A stretch of DNA of 43,438 bases from Ignavibacteria bacterium (GCA_014654705.1 JACVZY010000058.1:1-43438); one strand, 5' to 3'; positions 10,345 to 18,774 are shown, numbered from the stretch's first letter. Notes: generated from the sequence alone by a model not told the origin. A program made the numbers and translations.

Positions 10345-10396
10345 TTGGGTAAACGGTCGAAAAATTGGGTGAACGGTAAATTTTTGGGTAAACGGT
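10345..10396 (+). repeat. Three direct repeats of TTGGGTRAACGGT downstream of rep
   Basis: Copies start at 10345, 10365 and 10384, spaced 20 and 19 bp, about two helical turns. The consensus is TTGGGTRAACGGT. They lie in the 188-bp gap between the HicB-like gene and the 3' end of rep. Regular phasing next to a replication initiator suggests protein-binding sites, for example a second iteron group or a partition or regulatory site. The sequence is unrelated to the main iterons at 11565. Confidence 0.6.
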
Positions 10397-10491
10397 TATT
10401 TTGGAGGGAAGCGATAATGTTGGGGGAAGGGGTGCGGGCGGCCGTATGGTAAGAAGGCTTCGCTATAATTCGCTATAAAGAGAAGAGATTG

Positions 10492-11412
10492 TTAAGCGGA
10501 ATGTTCTGCATAATACACATCAATAAGTTTATTGCGTTCAATCCGATACGAGACCATGTACGACGGCGTATCTTCTGCAAAATTTTCGAGGACATATTGC
10601 GGGACGCGCTCTTTTGCTTTCTCAATGATAATGTTCAGTTCTTTCGTTGGCATTCTGAGCGCTAAGGCATCATAATCTTTTTCCTTTGTGGCACTCTCTT
10701 TCCGAACCTCAAGCAGTTGCTTTTCCGATGAACGTGTAAGCGCAGGCGTGGCTTTTGCCGGCTTGGCAAGGATAAATTTTATACCCACAATACTCCGTCC
10801 CTTTTTCACTTTCTTTTCTTCTACGTTCCAACCCGTTTTTTGGCGTAACTCCCGAAGCGCCGGCTGGAGAACGCATTTGAAAAAATCTTTAACGTTTCCA
10901 TACTCCACCCCCATCAGTTTTTGCAAGGTATCAATTTCGATAACACCGGTGCGCCCCACTTTCTCAAAACTCTTGATGAGTTCGTATAATGCCAGTGTGT
11001 ATTTGCTGTCGAGCTGCCGCATTTCCAACAACGACAAAATCGTGTAGGTTTCGGGGCGACCAAGCTGCTTGATGATAAATTCCGGGTACTCCCACGTGAG
11101 CGTACCATTGCTCACGCCCGCAGCAGAAAAAAGCTGGACAAACTGCCAATCATTGTTGTCCCTGCCCAAAAGATTAAACTCAATGTGCGTATCCATCATT
11201 GCCTTGAGTGCTTGCCGCAGGTAATCCACATTGCGGGGATCAACGTCCATGATACGGAGAATGTCTGCAACGGGAATCTGAAACTGCCGCAAAGTCCCGG
11301 CTAAATCCGGTTGCGCAATCCCCAAGAGTTCATTGTAGAGCCGCCGCTCAAAGCCCGTGATCACGTTAGAAATATGAATCACCGCATTATTTTTCTTTAC
11401 TGTTAGCGCCAT
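10492..11412 (-). CDS. Replication initiator protein, Rep_3 (RepB) family
   Basis: This 306-residue protein matches the plasmid Rep_3/RepB initiator pattern of two winged-helix domains. The N-terminal part (residues 1-125) has the RRLYNELLGIAQ helix and a strand-rich wing. The second part (125-235) has the typical LDSKYTLALYELIKSF helix followed by LQKLMGVEYGNVKDFFKCVL. The region after 235 is charged and probably flexible. Such proteins bind iterons, melt the adjacent AT-rich DNA and recruit the host helicase. Eight iterons lie 150-400 bp upstream of its start, so origin and initiator sit together. This is the main evidence that the window belongs to a plasmid or chromid. The start ATG at 11412 fits the family N-terminus. 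Confidence 0.88.
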   Translation of the reverse strand: MALTVKKNNAVIHISNVITGFERRLYNELLGIAQPDLAGTLRQFQIPVADILRIMDVDPRNVDYLRQALKAMMDTHIEFNLLGRDNNDWQFVQLFSAAGVSNGTLTWEYPEFIIKQLGRPETYTILSLLEMRQLDSKYTLALYELIKSFEKVGRTGVIEIDTLQKLMGVEYGNVKDFFKCVLQPALRELRQKTGWNVEEKKVKKGRSIVGIKFILAKPAKATPALTRSSEKQLLEVRKESATKEKDYDALALRMPTKELNIIIEKAKERVPQYVLENFAEDTPSYMVSYRIERNKLIDVYYAEHSA

Positions 11413-11564
11413 ATTGCAGTCTTGTACTCGTCCGAAAAAATTTCTTGCCTACAAGTTTACAGAAAAAACAATTCTTTTCCAAAGCACCACAGCACATTGA
11501 AAATCAAAATGTTACAATGATAGTGCATCCCAAAAAATTCCGTGTAAAAAGATATACTTTTCTT

Positions 11565-11815
11565 CATACAAATACTCCCCCTATTTCATACAAATACTCC
11601 CCTTATTAAGCATTCAAAGGCAGTGTATCGTTTTATTGTAGAAGCGATTACGACGATTTTCATACAAATACTCCCCCTATTTTTTCACTTTCATACAAAT
11701 ACTCCCCCTATTGCTACAATTTCTTCATACAAATACTCCCCCTATTTCATACAAATACTCCCCCTATTTCATACAAATACTCCCTTTTCTTCATACAAAT
11801 ACTCCCCTTATCAAA
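11565..11815 (+). repeat. Iteron array of the replication origin (eight copies)
   Basis: The core CATACAAATACTCCCC begins at 11565, 11587, 11661, 11692, 11726, 11748, 11770 and 11792. Five of the copies are joined at exact 22-bp steps (11565-11587 and 11726-11748-11770-11792), which is two turns of DNA. Most copies continue as CTATTT. The array lies upstream of the Rep_3 gene, as in iteron plasmids where Rep monomers bind the copies to open the origin and pair to limit copy number. The seventh and eighth copies have slightly different 3' flanks. Confidence 0.9.
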
Positions 11816-11900
11816 CGGCAAATCTTTGAAAAAACAAAACTTACAAACCGTAAACGTATTAAACGGACTTATAAACGATTTAAACATTCTTTAAGGGAGC
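11816..11900. other. AT-rich segment beside the iterons, candidate DNA-unwinding element
   Basis: The sequence is strongly AT-rich and contains repeated TAAACG units (about 11850-11880) ending in ATTTAAAC. An AT-rich, internally repeated stretch beside an iteron array is where Rep-driven melting usually starts. No canonical DnaA box (TTATCCACA) was found by eye. This is a positional inference. The rest of the gap up to 12060 shows nothing recognisable. Confidence 0.4.
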
Positions 11901-12060
11901 GCCAAGGTACCATTCTTTACCACCTCGTCCGGTATCGTATCTTCTAGGATAGAGCCGTTAGTTACACCATACAAAAGAAATTTCACGCAAATTAGATTTG
12001 GAAAGGCTGTGGCGCGGTCATGCCGAACTTCTTCTAACAAGAACCAAGAAAAGCAACAGC

Positions 12061-12843
12061 TCACCGTTCCATCCATGACCGAAATGCTGCTGCTCGCTCT
12101 TGGCTTACAATTACAACATCGTCAGGCTTGGGCGTAAGGTCAATCACAATTTTCCCTTTTGCTTCAGGTCTAAATTTTTGAATCGCCCGAATGTGCGCTA
12201 CATAGTTTCGATTCAGCCGAAAAAAAATTGTTGGGTCAAGTTCTATTTCCACATCCGATAAATGTTTATCCGTGAAATACCGCTCGCCCTGATGCGTAAA
12301 GACCGACACGATACGATGCTCCGTGAAAAAATATGCGATGTCGTTCACATTCATAGGCACGTACTCACGACCCTTCTGAAGAACAATACGCTCCTTGTAG
12401 TGCGCTGCTGCCACTCCCACAAACCCAAGTTGCTGCAAAATATTCTGTACAGTTTGCGCACCAGCTTGTGGTATCTCCTGTGCAAAATGTTCTTTCAATC
12501 GCGCATATTGTGCAAAAGCCTGATGCAGCTTTTCGCGCTGAATGGGTTTCAAAAGATAATTAATACCGTTATGCGAAAATGCGTCGGTAAGATATTCATC
12601 GTACGCAGTTGTGAAAATAACCGGCGTATCTACGCGGCATTGCTCAAAAATTTCAAATGCAACACCATCGGATAACTGAATGTCCATCAAAATAATATCT
12701 GCCTGCGTGGCGGGAAGCAAACGCACCGCCTCACGAACAGAACCCGCCTCGCCGACAATAGTTACTGATGTATCGTACTCACGCGCCAGGCGTGTTATTT
12801 TCTCTCGTGCCGGAAGCTCGTCTTCGATAATGATAATGTTCAT
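12061..12843 (-). CDS. LytTR-family response regulator
   Basis: This 260-residue protein has a receiver domain at residues 1-120 (acidic pair E7-D8, phospho-acceptor D54 in ILMDIQLSDG, TTAYDEY switch and LLKPIQ lysine) and a C-terminal LytTR DNA-binding domain at about 155-258 (FFRLNRNYVAHIRAI). LytTR proteins bind short direct repeats and regulate nearby genes. Its start overlaps the stop of the preceding kinase gene by 4 bp, so the two are translationally coupled partners. Likely targets include the adjacent FtsX-type permease, inferred from proximity only. Confidence 0.92.
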   Translation of the reverse strand: MNIIIIEDELPAREKITRLAREYDTSVTIVGEAGSVREAVRLLPATQADIILMDIQLSDGVAFEIFEQCRVDTPVIFTTAYDEYLTDAFSHNGINYLLKPIQREKLHQAFAQYARLKEHFAQEIPQAGAQTVQNILQQLGFVGVAAAHYKERIVLQKGREYVPMNVNDIAYFFTEHRIVSVFTHQGERYFTDKHLSDVEIELDPTIFFRLNRNYVAHIRAIQKFRPEAKGKIVIDLTPKPDDVVIVSQERAAAFRSWMER

Positions 12844-14003
12844 ATTGCGTGTGCTTGAGAAGTGGTGAGTCGAAGCTGTAGCGCTTTTTCGTCATGAAGT
12901 TCTTGCAGCGTCTTTTGATCTCTCTTGCGCACAAGCGGAATGCGTACAAAAAATTTCTCGCTACTTTCCACAACGGCAATACCCTGCTTTGTGATGAGTT
13001 TCGCCCGCTCGTCCAGATTCACGAGTCCCGTGCCAGAGGATTGCTGAGTAGGAGTTTTCAAAACCCGCTTCGGACGACGGGTATTGCTCAGGCTAACAAA
13101 ATCAGCATCAATACGTACCTCGACCAGAAGCGGTGCTTGCTCATCCAGTTCATTGTGTTTCACGGCATTTTCAAACAAAAGCTGCAATGCCGACGGCATG
13201 ATAGCATAATCGTCAGCCTGCACAGCACTCTCTACCGAGAGGTGCACTGCATCGCGGAAACGCAAGCGCAAAAGCGTGTAGTAACTTTCCAAAAATGCCA
13301 GTTCATCGCTGAGCGGTACAAGCGTTTTTGTGCGGTGCGCAAGCATATACCGATACACATCTGCCAGACTGTCATTGAACTCAAGTGCCTCCTTTGGCTG
13401 AGTTTCGATGAGGTGCGAGAGCGTATTGAGCGAATTGAAAATAAAGTGCGGGTCGAGTTGGAGTTTTAACGCTTCCAGTTCTGCCTGCACCGTTGCCCGC
13501 TCCAACTGTTCGATGCGCAGAAGGTCATCTTCACGCCGACGGGCAAGCACAACCGTTTCATAAAAAAATGTGACAAAGCACGAGGCAAGCACATAACAAA
13601 ACACTACGTCTTTCACAATTCCCCAGTGCACTTGCCACGATGCCACCCAAAACCATCCTATACAAAGCAGCACCGTTATTGGCACGGTATAAAAAAGGGT
13701 GGCGGCAATAAACAGTCCCGGCTTAAGAATGTGCAGTGGTATATGTCGTCGGAGTTTTCGCTCTTGCAACCAGATAAAACGATTGCCCAACCAGACCAGT
13801 AACGCAATACCAATTGAATACTCATAGCCCAGCCAGTACAACGCAGTTATGGGAGAAATATCACCAAGCAAACCCGTCAGATTCGGCACCAAAATCCCCA
13901 ACGCAACCATTACCGCAGCTCGACCCCAAAGCATAGAAGCGCCTAGTCGGTATATGCCACGGACACAATACTTCAGGAACAATTTCAAGGGTCTCAGGTA
14001 CAT
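12840..14003 (-). CDS. LytS-type membrane sensor histidine kinase (His_kinase family)
   Basis: This 387-residue protein has about four membrane segments in residues 25-160, then a short coiled coil (RREDDLLRIEQLERATVQAE) leading into the His_kinase dimerisation motif LQLDPHFIFNSLNTLSHL, where the His is the phosphorylation site. The ATPase part has an N box LLFENAVKHN and a G box SGTGLVNLDER. There is no separate periplasmic sensor domain, so it probably senses through its membrane helices. It is the cognate partner of the overlapping LytTR regulator. An alternative start at Met24 would remove a short basic leader. Confidence 0.9.
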   Translation of the reverse strand: MYLRPLKLFLKYCVRGIYRLGASMLWGRAAVMVALGILVPNLTGLLGDISPITALYWLGYEYSIGIALLVWLGNRFIWLQERKLRRHIPLHILKPGLFIAATLFYTVPITVLLCIGWFWVASWQVHWGIVKDVVFCYVLASCFVTFFYETVVLARRREDDLLRIEQLERATVQAELEALKLQLDPHFIFNSLNTLSHLIETQPKEALEFNDSLADVYRYMLAHRTKTLVPLSDELAFLESYYTLLRLRFRDAVHLSVESAVQADDYAIMPSALQLLFENAVKHNELDEQAPLLVEVRIDADFVSLSNTRRPKRVLKTPTQQSSGTGLVNLDERAKLITKQGIAVVESSEKFFVRIPLVRKRDQKTLQELHDEKALQLRLTTSQAHAI

Positions 14004-14131
14004 GATTTCCGCCTTCAGGCAATTTGGCTTGCCCGTGTGTGGAACATAGCCGTATCTTCGTCGTTATTGAATGATGACACCGCCAATTCTTTTCCTGATA
14101 ATCCCGCGATGCACGTCCCAATGTTTTACGC

Positions 14132-14557
14132 TTAAAGAAGCGTTGCAAGGTCAAGATTGATTGCCTCGCAGAAAGACGGATTATCGGTAATATCGCCTTT
14201 TTCGCGGTGATATTTATGCCAACGGTTGAGATTGTAGTCATAGACAAAACCTTCGACTATCCCGTAATCGTCAGCATGAATGAGGGCTTTCACTTTTTTC
14301 AAATCAGCTTTCACGCTCCGTGTTCTCGTCACTTCGATAATAACCGGTGTTTCATATGTCTCATTGTTCGACAAAATAATATCTGGTGTCGGGCTTGTTT
14401 TATCCTCATCCAGCATTGTTTCGGAGAGCGGTTCAAGCGTAATGGTTTTTTGTTTTTTGTACAAAAAATAGAGTTCACCGCTCAATTGCATAATGATTCG
14501 TTGGTGAGAACGTGGGGCATTTATACCCATGAGAATCGCTTCCTCGAGTGTAATCAT
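14132..14557 (-). CDS. Uma2-like (DUF820) putative PD-(D/E)XK nuclease
   Basis: From ATG at 14557 this gives about 141 residues with the Uma2 pattern: an early His-rich helix (SHQRIIMQLSGELYF), a core TPDIILSNN, then PVIIEVTRTRS, matching the D...ExT/ExK nuclease core, and a final aromatic WHKYHRE segment. Uma2 proteins are abundant in environmental bacteria and often linked to mobile DNA, but their biological role is poorly defined. The frame stays open to another ATG at 14617, only 4 bp from the divergent permease gene. The internal start is preferred because it begins MITLEEA like the family and leaves room for divergent promoters. The catalytic Lys after the Glu is replaced by Thr, so activity is doubtful. 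Confidence 0.6.
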   Translation of the reverse strand: MITLEEAILMGINAPRSHQRIIMQLSGELYFLYKKQKTITLEPLSETMLDEDKTSPTPDIILSNNETYETPVIIEVTRTRSVKADLKKVKALIHADDYGIVEGFVYDYNLNRWHKYHREKGDITDNPSFCEAINLDLATLL

Positions 14558-14621
14558 AGTTCGGTAAAAAATAATTGAACAAGCATACAAATCTACTATT
14601 TCAAATGTATTCTGCAAAGCT

Positions 14622-17045
14622 ATGTTCGCAAACTATTTCATCACTGCCCTTCGCGCCATCCGGCGCAACAAAGTCTTTTCGCTTATCAACGTCCTAGGGC
14701 TTGCTATTGGTATGGCGTGCTGCATCGTGATTCTGCTTTTTGTGCAGCACGAGACCAGTTACGACAATTATCATCCGAGCAGCGACCGCCTCTATCGTCT
14801 AACGCGAGAGTTTCTCAATCCCGATGGTGCAACCAATTTACATCTGGGACACATCGCACCACCGTTTGCTCCACTTCTGCGCGAGGACTTTCCCGAACTG
14901 AAGCAGGTCTGTCGTGTAACGCAAGACGGACCGCAAACGCTGCTCAGGATTGGTGCAAAAACGTTTGTCGAATCTGGATTTGTTTTTGCAGAGCCAAACA
15001 TATTCAACGTCTTTGCTCTACCGTTTGCAAAAGGAAACCCCGCCACAGCACTTGCCGAACCCAATGCGCTTGTTCTAACCGAAGACGCCGCCAGACGCTG
15101 TTTTGGCGATGCCGAAGCTATCGGGCAGACCATTATGTTTGACACCGTTGCGCTCAAGGTAACGGGCGTGCTGCGCAATCTGCCACTGAATACCCATTTT
15201 CATTTTGATTTTCTCTGCTCGTTTATCACACTCAAGCAATTTGTACCCGAAGAATTTACGATGGATAATTGGGGCAGCAACAACTATGGTACCTACATTG
15301 TTTTGCCGGAGAATATGACGGCGGAGCAGTTTGCGGCGCGTTTGCCGTCGTTTTTGGATAAACATATGCTTCCGCCGCCCAATGCACCGCCGTCCAACAT
15401 CAAGGCGCATCAGCGAACACGGCTGAATGTCCAAAAGGTAAGCGATATTCACTTGCGTTCGCACCTGGATTCCGAGATGGAGCCTAATGGCGATATTCGA
15501 TATGTCTGGATTTTTTCGTCAGTGGCTTTACTGGTGCTCTTCATTGCCTGCGTGAATTTTATCAATCTTTCCACTGCCCGTTCCAGCGAGAGAGCGCGTG
15601 AAGTGGGGGTGCGAAAAACCATGGGCGCTTTCCGAAGCCAAATCATCATGCAATTTCTGAGTGAATCGGTATTAATTTCGGTTGTGGCACTCGTGCTGGG
15701 TATTCTTGCGGTGATAGTTCTCCTGCCGTGGCTCAATGCGTTTTCCGAATTACACTTGTCGCTTTTGAGCGGCAACTCGGTGTGGTTTATTGTGGGACTG
15801 TTCGTCATCACCCTCGTCGTGGGTGTGGGGGCGGGGAGTTATCCAGCGTTTGTGCTGTCGTCCTACGAACCTACTAAAGTTTTACGCGCCCTTGGCTCCA
15901 CACGCTCAAAAGCTGCCTTGCGCAAAGTGCTGGTCGTCGGGCAATTCACGATTGCTATTGCGTTAATCGTTTCTATGGGTGTGGTGCGTCGTCAGGTGGA
16001 GTATTGCCGCACAGCAGACTTAGGATTTTCCAAAGACCATATTGTTACCATTCAGGGCAATCAAGCAATGAGCGAGCGCATAGAATCAATCAAAGCGGAA
16101 CTCAAGCAAAATCCGGGTGTGGTGTCGGTTGGTGCGTCACGGCGGATTCCATCGGGCAGGCTCTTGGATTCGCAAGGTTGGAAGGCTGAAAAAGATGGTG
16201 TGATGCAGTCTATGGATTTCCGTATTGCGAGTGTACCGATTGACTACACGTTCATCCCCACCTACGGCATGACGATGGCTGCAGGACGGAATTTTTCAAA
16301 AGATTTCGGTACCGACACTACCGAAGCATTTATCTTAAACGAAACTGCCGTCAAAGCTATTGGCTGGACATCGGCGGCGGATGCTATCGGGAAAAGTTTT
16401 GAGTCCGGTGATCGCAAAGGGAAAATCGTCGGTATAGTGAACGATTTTCATTTCGAGTCCATGCGCGAACGTATTGTTCCGCTTATGTTTCTTGTTGGCA
16501 AAAGCAGTTTGCGAACAGTCTCTATCAAAGTCCGCCCCGATAATATTCCAGCGACGCTTGAATTTTTGCGGTCAAAGTGGAAGACCTATCGCCCGGAATA
16601 TGAATTTGATTATCAATTTTTGGATGAGCGCTTCGATAAGCTCTACAAATCGGAAGAAAAGCTGGGGCAACTTTTCGGTATCTTTGCGGGCATTGCCGTT
16701 TTTGTGGGATGCTTGGGTTTATTCGGTCTGGCTGCCTTCACGGCAGAGCGTCGCACAAAGGAAATCGGCATTCGCAAAGTAATGGGCGCTTCGGTGTTGA
16801 GTCTGATGACGCTTCTAAGCAAAGATTTCTTGAAATTGGTCGGTATTGCTTTTTTGCTGGCTTGTCCGCTTGCATATCTGGTCATGCAAAGGTGGCTACA
16901 AGATTTTGCGTTCCGCATCACGATTGGTGTGGAGTCGTTTATCATCGGCGGGCTGGCAGCATTGGGAGCAGCAGTGGCGGCAATTCTCTGGCAAACACTA
17001 AAGGCGGCGCGAGCGAATCCAATTTCGGCGCTGCGGTATGAGTGA
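14622..17045 (+). CDS. FtsX/MacB-type ABC transporter permease
   Basis: This 807-residue protein has the duplicated layout common in Bacteroidota. A first transmembrane helix (residues 20-42, FSLINVLGLAIGMACCIVILL) is followed by a periplasmic MacB_PCD domain (about 43-270), an FtsX core with three helices (285-425, motif REVGVRKTMGAFRSQI), a further helix near 435-455, a second periplasmic domain, and a C-terminal FtsX core (680-800, motif KEIGIRKVMGASVLSLM). Such permeases work with a separate ATPase (MacB/LolD type) in export or in responding to envelope stress. No ATPase is encoded here, so it must be supplied from elsewhere. Its placement beside a LytTR/LytS pair is a recurrent association in this phylum. 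Confidence 0.9.
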   Translation: MFANYFITALRAIRRNKVFSLINVLGLAIGMACCIVILLFVQHETSYDNYHPSSDRLYRLTREFLNPDGATNLHLGHIAPPFAPLLREDFPELKQVCRVTQDGPQTLLRIGAKTFVESGFVFAEPNIFNVFALPFAKGNPATALAEPNALVLTEDAARRCFGDAEAIGQTIMFDTVALKVTGVLRNLPLNTHFHFDFLCSFITLKQFVPEEFTMDNWGSNNYGTYIVLPENMTAEQFAARLPSFLDKHMLPPPNAPPSNIKAHQRTRLNVQKVSDIHLRSHLDSEMEPNGDIRYVWIFSSVALLVLFIACVNFINLSTARSSERAREVGVRKTMGAFRSQIIMQFLSESVLISVVALVLGILAVIVLLPWLNAFSELHLSLLSGNSVWFIVGLFVITLVVGVGAGSYPAFVLSSYEPTKVLRALGSTRSKAALRKVLVVGQFTIAIALIVSMGVVRRQVEYCRTADLGFSKDHIVTIQGNQAMSERIESIKAELKQNPGVVSVGASRRIPSGRLLDSQGWKAEKDGVMQSMDFRIASVPIDYTFIPTYGMTMAAGRNFSKDFGTDTTEAFILNETAVKAIGWTSAADAIGKSFESGDRKGKIVGIVNDFHFESMRERIVPLMFLVGKSSLRTVSIKVRPDNIPATLEFLRSKWKTYRPEYEFDYQFLDERFDKLYKSEEKLGQLFGIFAGIAVFVGCLGLFGLAAFTAERRTKEIGIRKVMGASVLSLMTLLSKDFLKLVGIAFLLACPLAYLVMQRWLQDFAFRITIGVESFIIGGLAALGAAVAAILWQTLKAARANPISALRYE

Positions 17046-17179
17046 GAATGATATTTCCGGTCTTTCGTCAGGGAACGCGGACAGTGCGGATTGAGGCAAT
17101 TGCAACAGATTTGTGTCTGATGGAAGAACCAATAGACAAAACATCTTGACATCCGTACCTTCTTTGTATTCTATAAAGT

Positions 17180-18052
17180 TTAAGCACCCAAAGTTGATAG
17201 AAAATTCTCCAATTTCTTCCGTACAGCTTTTTGTACTTCCACCGGCGCGGAGGTGATTGCGCTCAAGACTGAATCTAATTGCTGAATCAAAACGACAGTG
17301 TCGTTTTGATTTTTTTTGCTTGTCGTCTTGGTTGTGGGATTTGAAAGTTTGCCGTCCGTAGTCTTTTGCTTTTCGGCGCGTTTCGCACGGGTGAGCTGCT
17401 GTTTGACGGTCGAAATATTTTGTCCCGTCGTGGTCGCAATTTTTTTTGCCAGTTCTTGAATCGTACTTGCTTGATGTTCTTGTTGATTGCCGCTTTGAAG
17501 GATCGTTCCTTTCATGTTACTTTTCAAAGAGACACTGTCGTTTTGATTTTTTTCGCTGCTCGTCTTGTTGAGTTCTTTGAATTCTGCGCTTTTTTTATCG
17601 CCACCGCGTTTGCTAGCTGCCAGAACGCTCTCGAATTCTGGGAAAAGCATTTTGTAGAGTCGTATGCGTTCCTCGATGCTGAGATGCCGACGGAGAAGAT
17701 TATCGTTAATGATAAATTCTTGCTCTTGGCGTTCCGAAAGTTCTTCTTGTACCGTCTGCACGGGCACAAATCGCAAGCCAATTTCGCGGGCAATCTGAAG
17801 ACGGTTGTGTCCTGCCAGCAGCATGCCATCTTGCTTGACGAGGAGCGGTACCACAACGCCACGCTTTTCAATGTCCTCGCGCAGACGTTGAAAATACTCC
17901 GTGCTTTCGCGTACAAAGAAGACCGTATTCTGCGGATTGGTGCGGATGTCGTCCACTGCCATGTTTTTTATATCCGACAAACTCACGCCCGTCCGCACAG
18001 ACTGAACACGACGAAGGCTTGCAGTGGGATTCGGTGCAAAACGTTTGCTCAT
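17180..18052 (-). CDS. parB: ParB-like partition protein
   Basis: This 290-residue protein has a ParB/Sulfiredoxin-like N-terminal domain at residues 28-130 (DDIRTNPQN, LREDIEKRGVVVPLLV, MLLAGHNRLQIAREIG), then a helix-turn-helix-like zone (LRRHLSIEERIRLYKMLFPEF) and a long polar linker with two KNQND[TS]V segments, ending in a helical tail (VQKAVRKKLENFLSTL) that probably dimerises. The usual GERR nucleotide-binding signature is represented by AGHNR, which places it among divergent plasmid ParBs. It overlaps parA by 4 bp. The two KNQND segments are encoded by palindromic DNA (see separate entry), so the gene may contain its own centromere sites. Confidence 0.85.
   Translation of the reverse strand: MSKRFAPNPTASLRRVQSVRTGVSLSDIKNMAVDDIRTNPQNTVFFVRESTEYFQRLREDIEKRGVVVPLLVKQDGMLLAGHNRLQIAREIGLRFVPVQTVQEELSERQEQEFIINDNLLRRHLSIEERIRLYKMLFPEFESVLAASKRGGDKKSAEFKELNKTSSEKNQNDSVSLKSNMKGTILQSGNQQEHQASTIQELAKKIATTTGQNISTVKQQLTRAKRAEKQKTTDGKLSNPTTKTTSKKNQNDTVVLIQQLDSVLSAITSAPVEVQKAVRKKLENFLSTLGA
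17286..17310. promoter_or_regulatory. Perfect 25-bp palindrome in parB, candidate parS or operator
   Basis: The left arm ATCAAAACGACA, a central G and the exact complementary right arm form 12+1+12 bp. A second, imperfect copy (11-bp arms, 9 of 11 paired) is centred at 17535. Both lie in the polar linker of parB and each encodes a KNQND segment. Partition systems keep their centromere near parAB, so these are candidate ParB-binding sites. This is inferred from symmetry and position only. Confidence 0.45.
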
Positions 18053-18774
18053 ACCATTGCTCCTATTTTTGTGGCGAGTTTAGTGTATTCATCCAGCGCA
18101 GGACTTGCTTTTTTACCGTTCCATTCATAGCCCACGCGTTGCATTGCCGAAGCCGAAGGGAAAACCGCGCTATTAGGAATAACTGCGCCGGAGAAAAGGG
18201 AACGAAATTCTTTGGCGATGAGCGGCAGATAAAAATTGTGCGCCGCTTTTTTCTTTTCAAAGCGTGTTACGACAATACCGATAACGGCAAGTTTGCGTTC
18301 TTCCGCCATTTCAATAAGACTTGTCAGTCCGTTAAAACTCAGCGATTCGGCTTCGGTCGGAATAAGAACGGCAGTGGCAGCGTCGAGTGCCCCGAGTGTG
18401 CGGGTTTCGAGAGAAGGCGGGCAATCCACGAGTACAACGTCATACATTTTTGCAAAAGATTCGATACGCGCTGCATATTGCTTTTGCGTTAGCACATGGA
18501 ACGAAAGCGGAAGCACATCGAATCCTGCCGGGTGATGCAGCACGGTCGGTTCTCCGATGCCCTTTGCCTCTTTCATTGCATCTTTCATCTCGTACACTGT
18601 GTCTAAGGAGAATAGGTGCATTAGTAAATTTGCTTGTCCGTCCATGTCCACACACAAGACCCGTTTGGACTGCTGCGCGAGCGCATAGCCGACGTGAACA
18701 GTCGTGGTGGTCTTACCGACACCGCCTTTGTTGTTTATCACCGCAATAATCATGGGTTGCTCCGAAATAGTCAA
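18049..18774 (-). CDS. parA: ParA-family partition ATPase
   Basis: This 241-residue protein has the deviant Walker A motif NNKGGVGKTTTTVHVG near residue 17, Walker A' VLCVDMDGQANL and Walker B VVLVDCPPSLETRTLGALDAA, all typical of ParA/Soj ATPases that move replicons along the nucleoid. There is no N-terminal helix-turn-helix extension, so it is the small ParA type. It is the first gene of the parAB operon and overlaps parB by 4 bp. With the Rep_3 gene 7 kb away it completes a plasmid-type maintenance module. An internal start at Met8 is possible. Confidence 0.93.
   Translation of the reverse strand: MTISEQPMIIAVINNKGGVGKTTTTVHVGYALAQQSKRVLCVDMDGQANLLMHLFSLDTVYEMKDAMKEAKGIGEPTVLHHPAGFDVLPLSFHVLTQKQYAARIESFAKMYDVVLVDCPPSLETRTLGALDAATAVLIPTEAESLSFNGLTSLIEMAEERKLAVIGIVVTRFEKKKAAHNFYLPLIAKEFRSLFSGAVIPNSAVFPSASAMQRVGYEWNGKKASPALDEYTKLATKIGAMV

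Noticed and set aside
11565-11815. Regular repeats that could suggest a CRISPR array
   Set aside because: The 22-bp units are mostly directly adjacent without unique spacers and lie beside a Rep_3 gene, so they are iterons. No cas genes are present.
11891-12076. 61-codon minus-strand frame
   Set aside because: It begins inside the LytTR gene in another phase and has no recognisable family or start signal.
17146-17178. TTGACA followed by TATTCT as a sigma-70 promoter
   Set aside because: The spacing is about 15 bp, it points into the 3' end of parB on the opposite strand, and Bacteroidota use a different promoter consensus.
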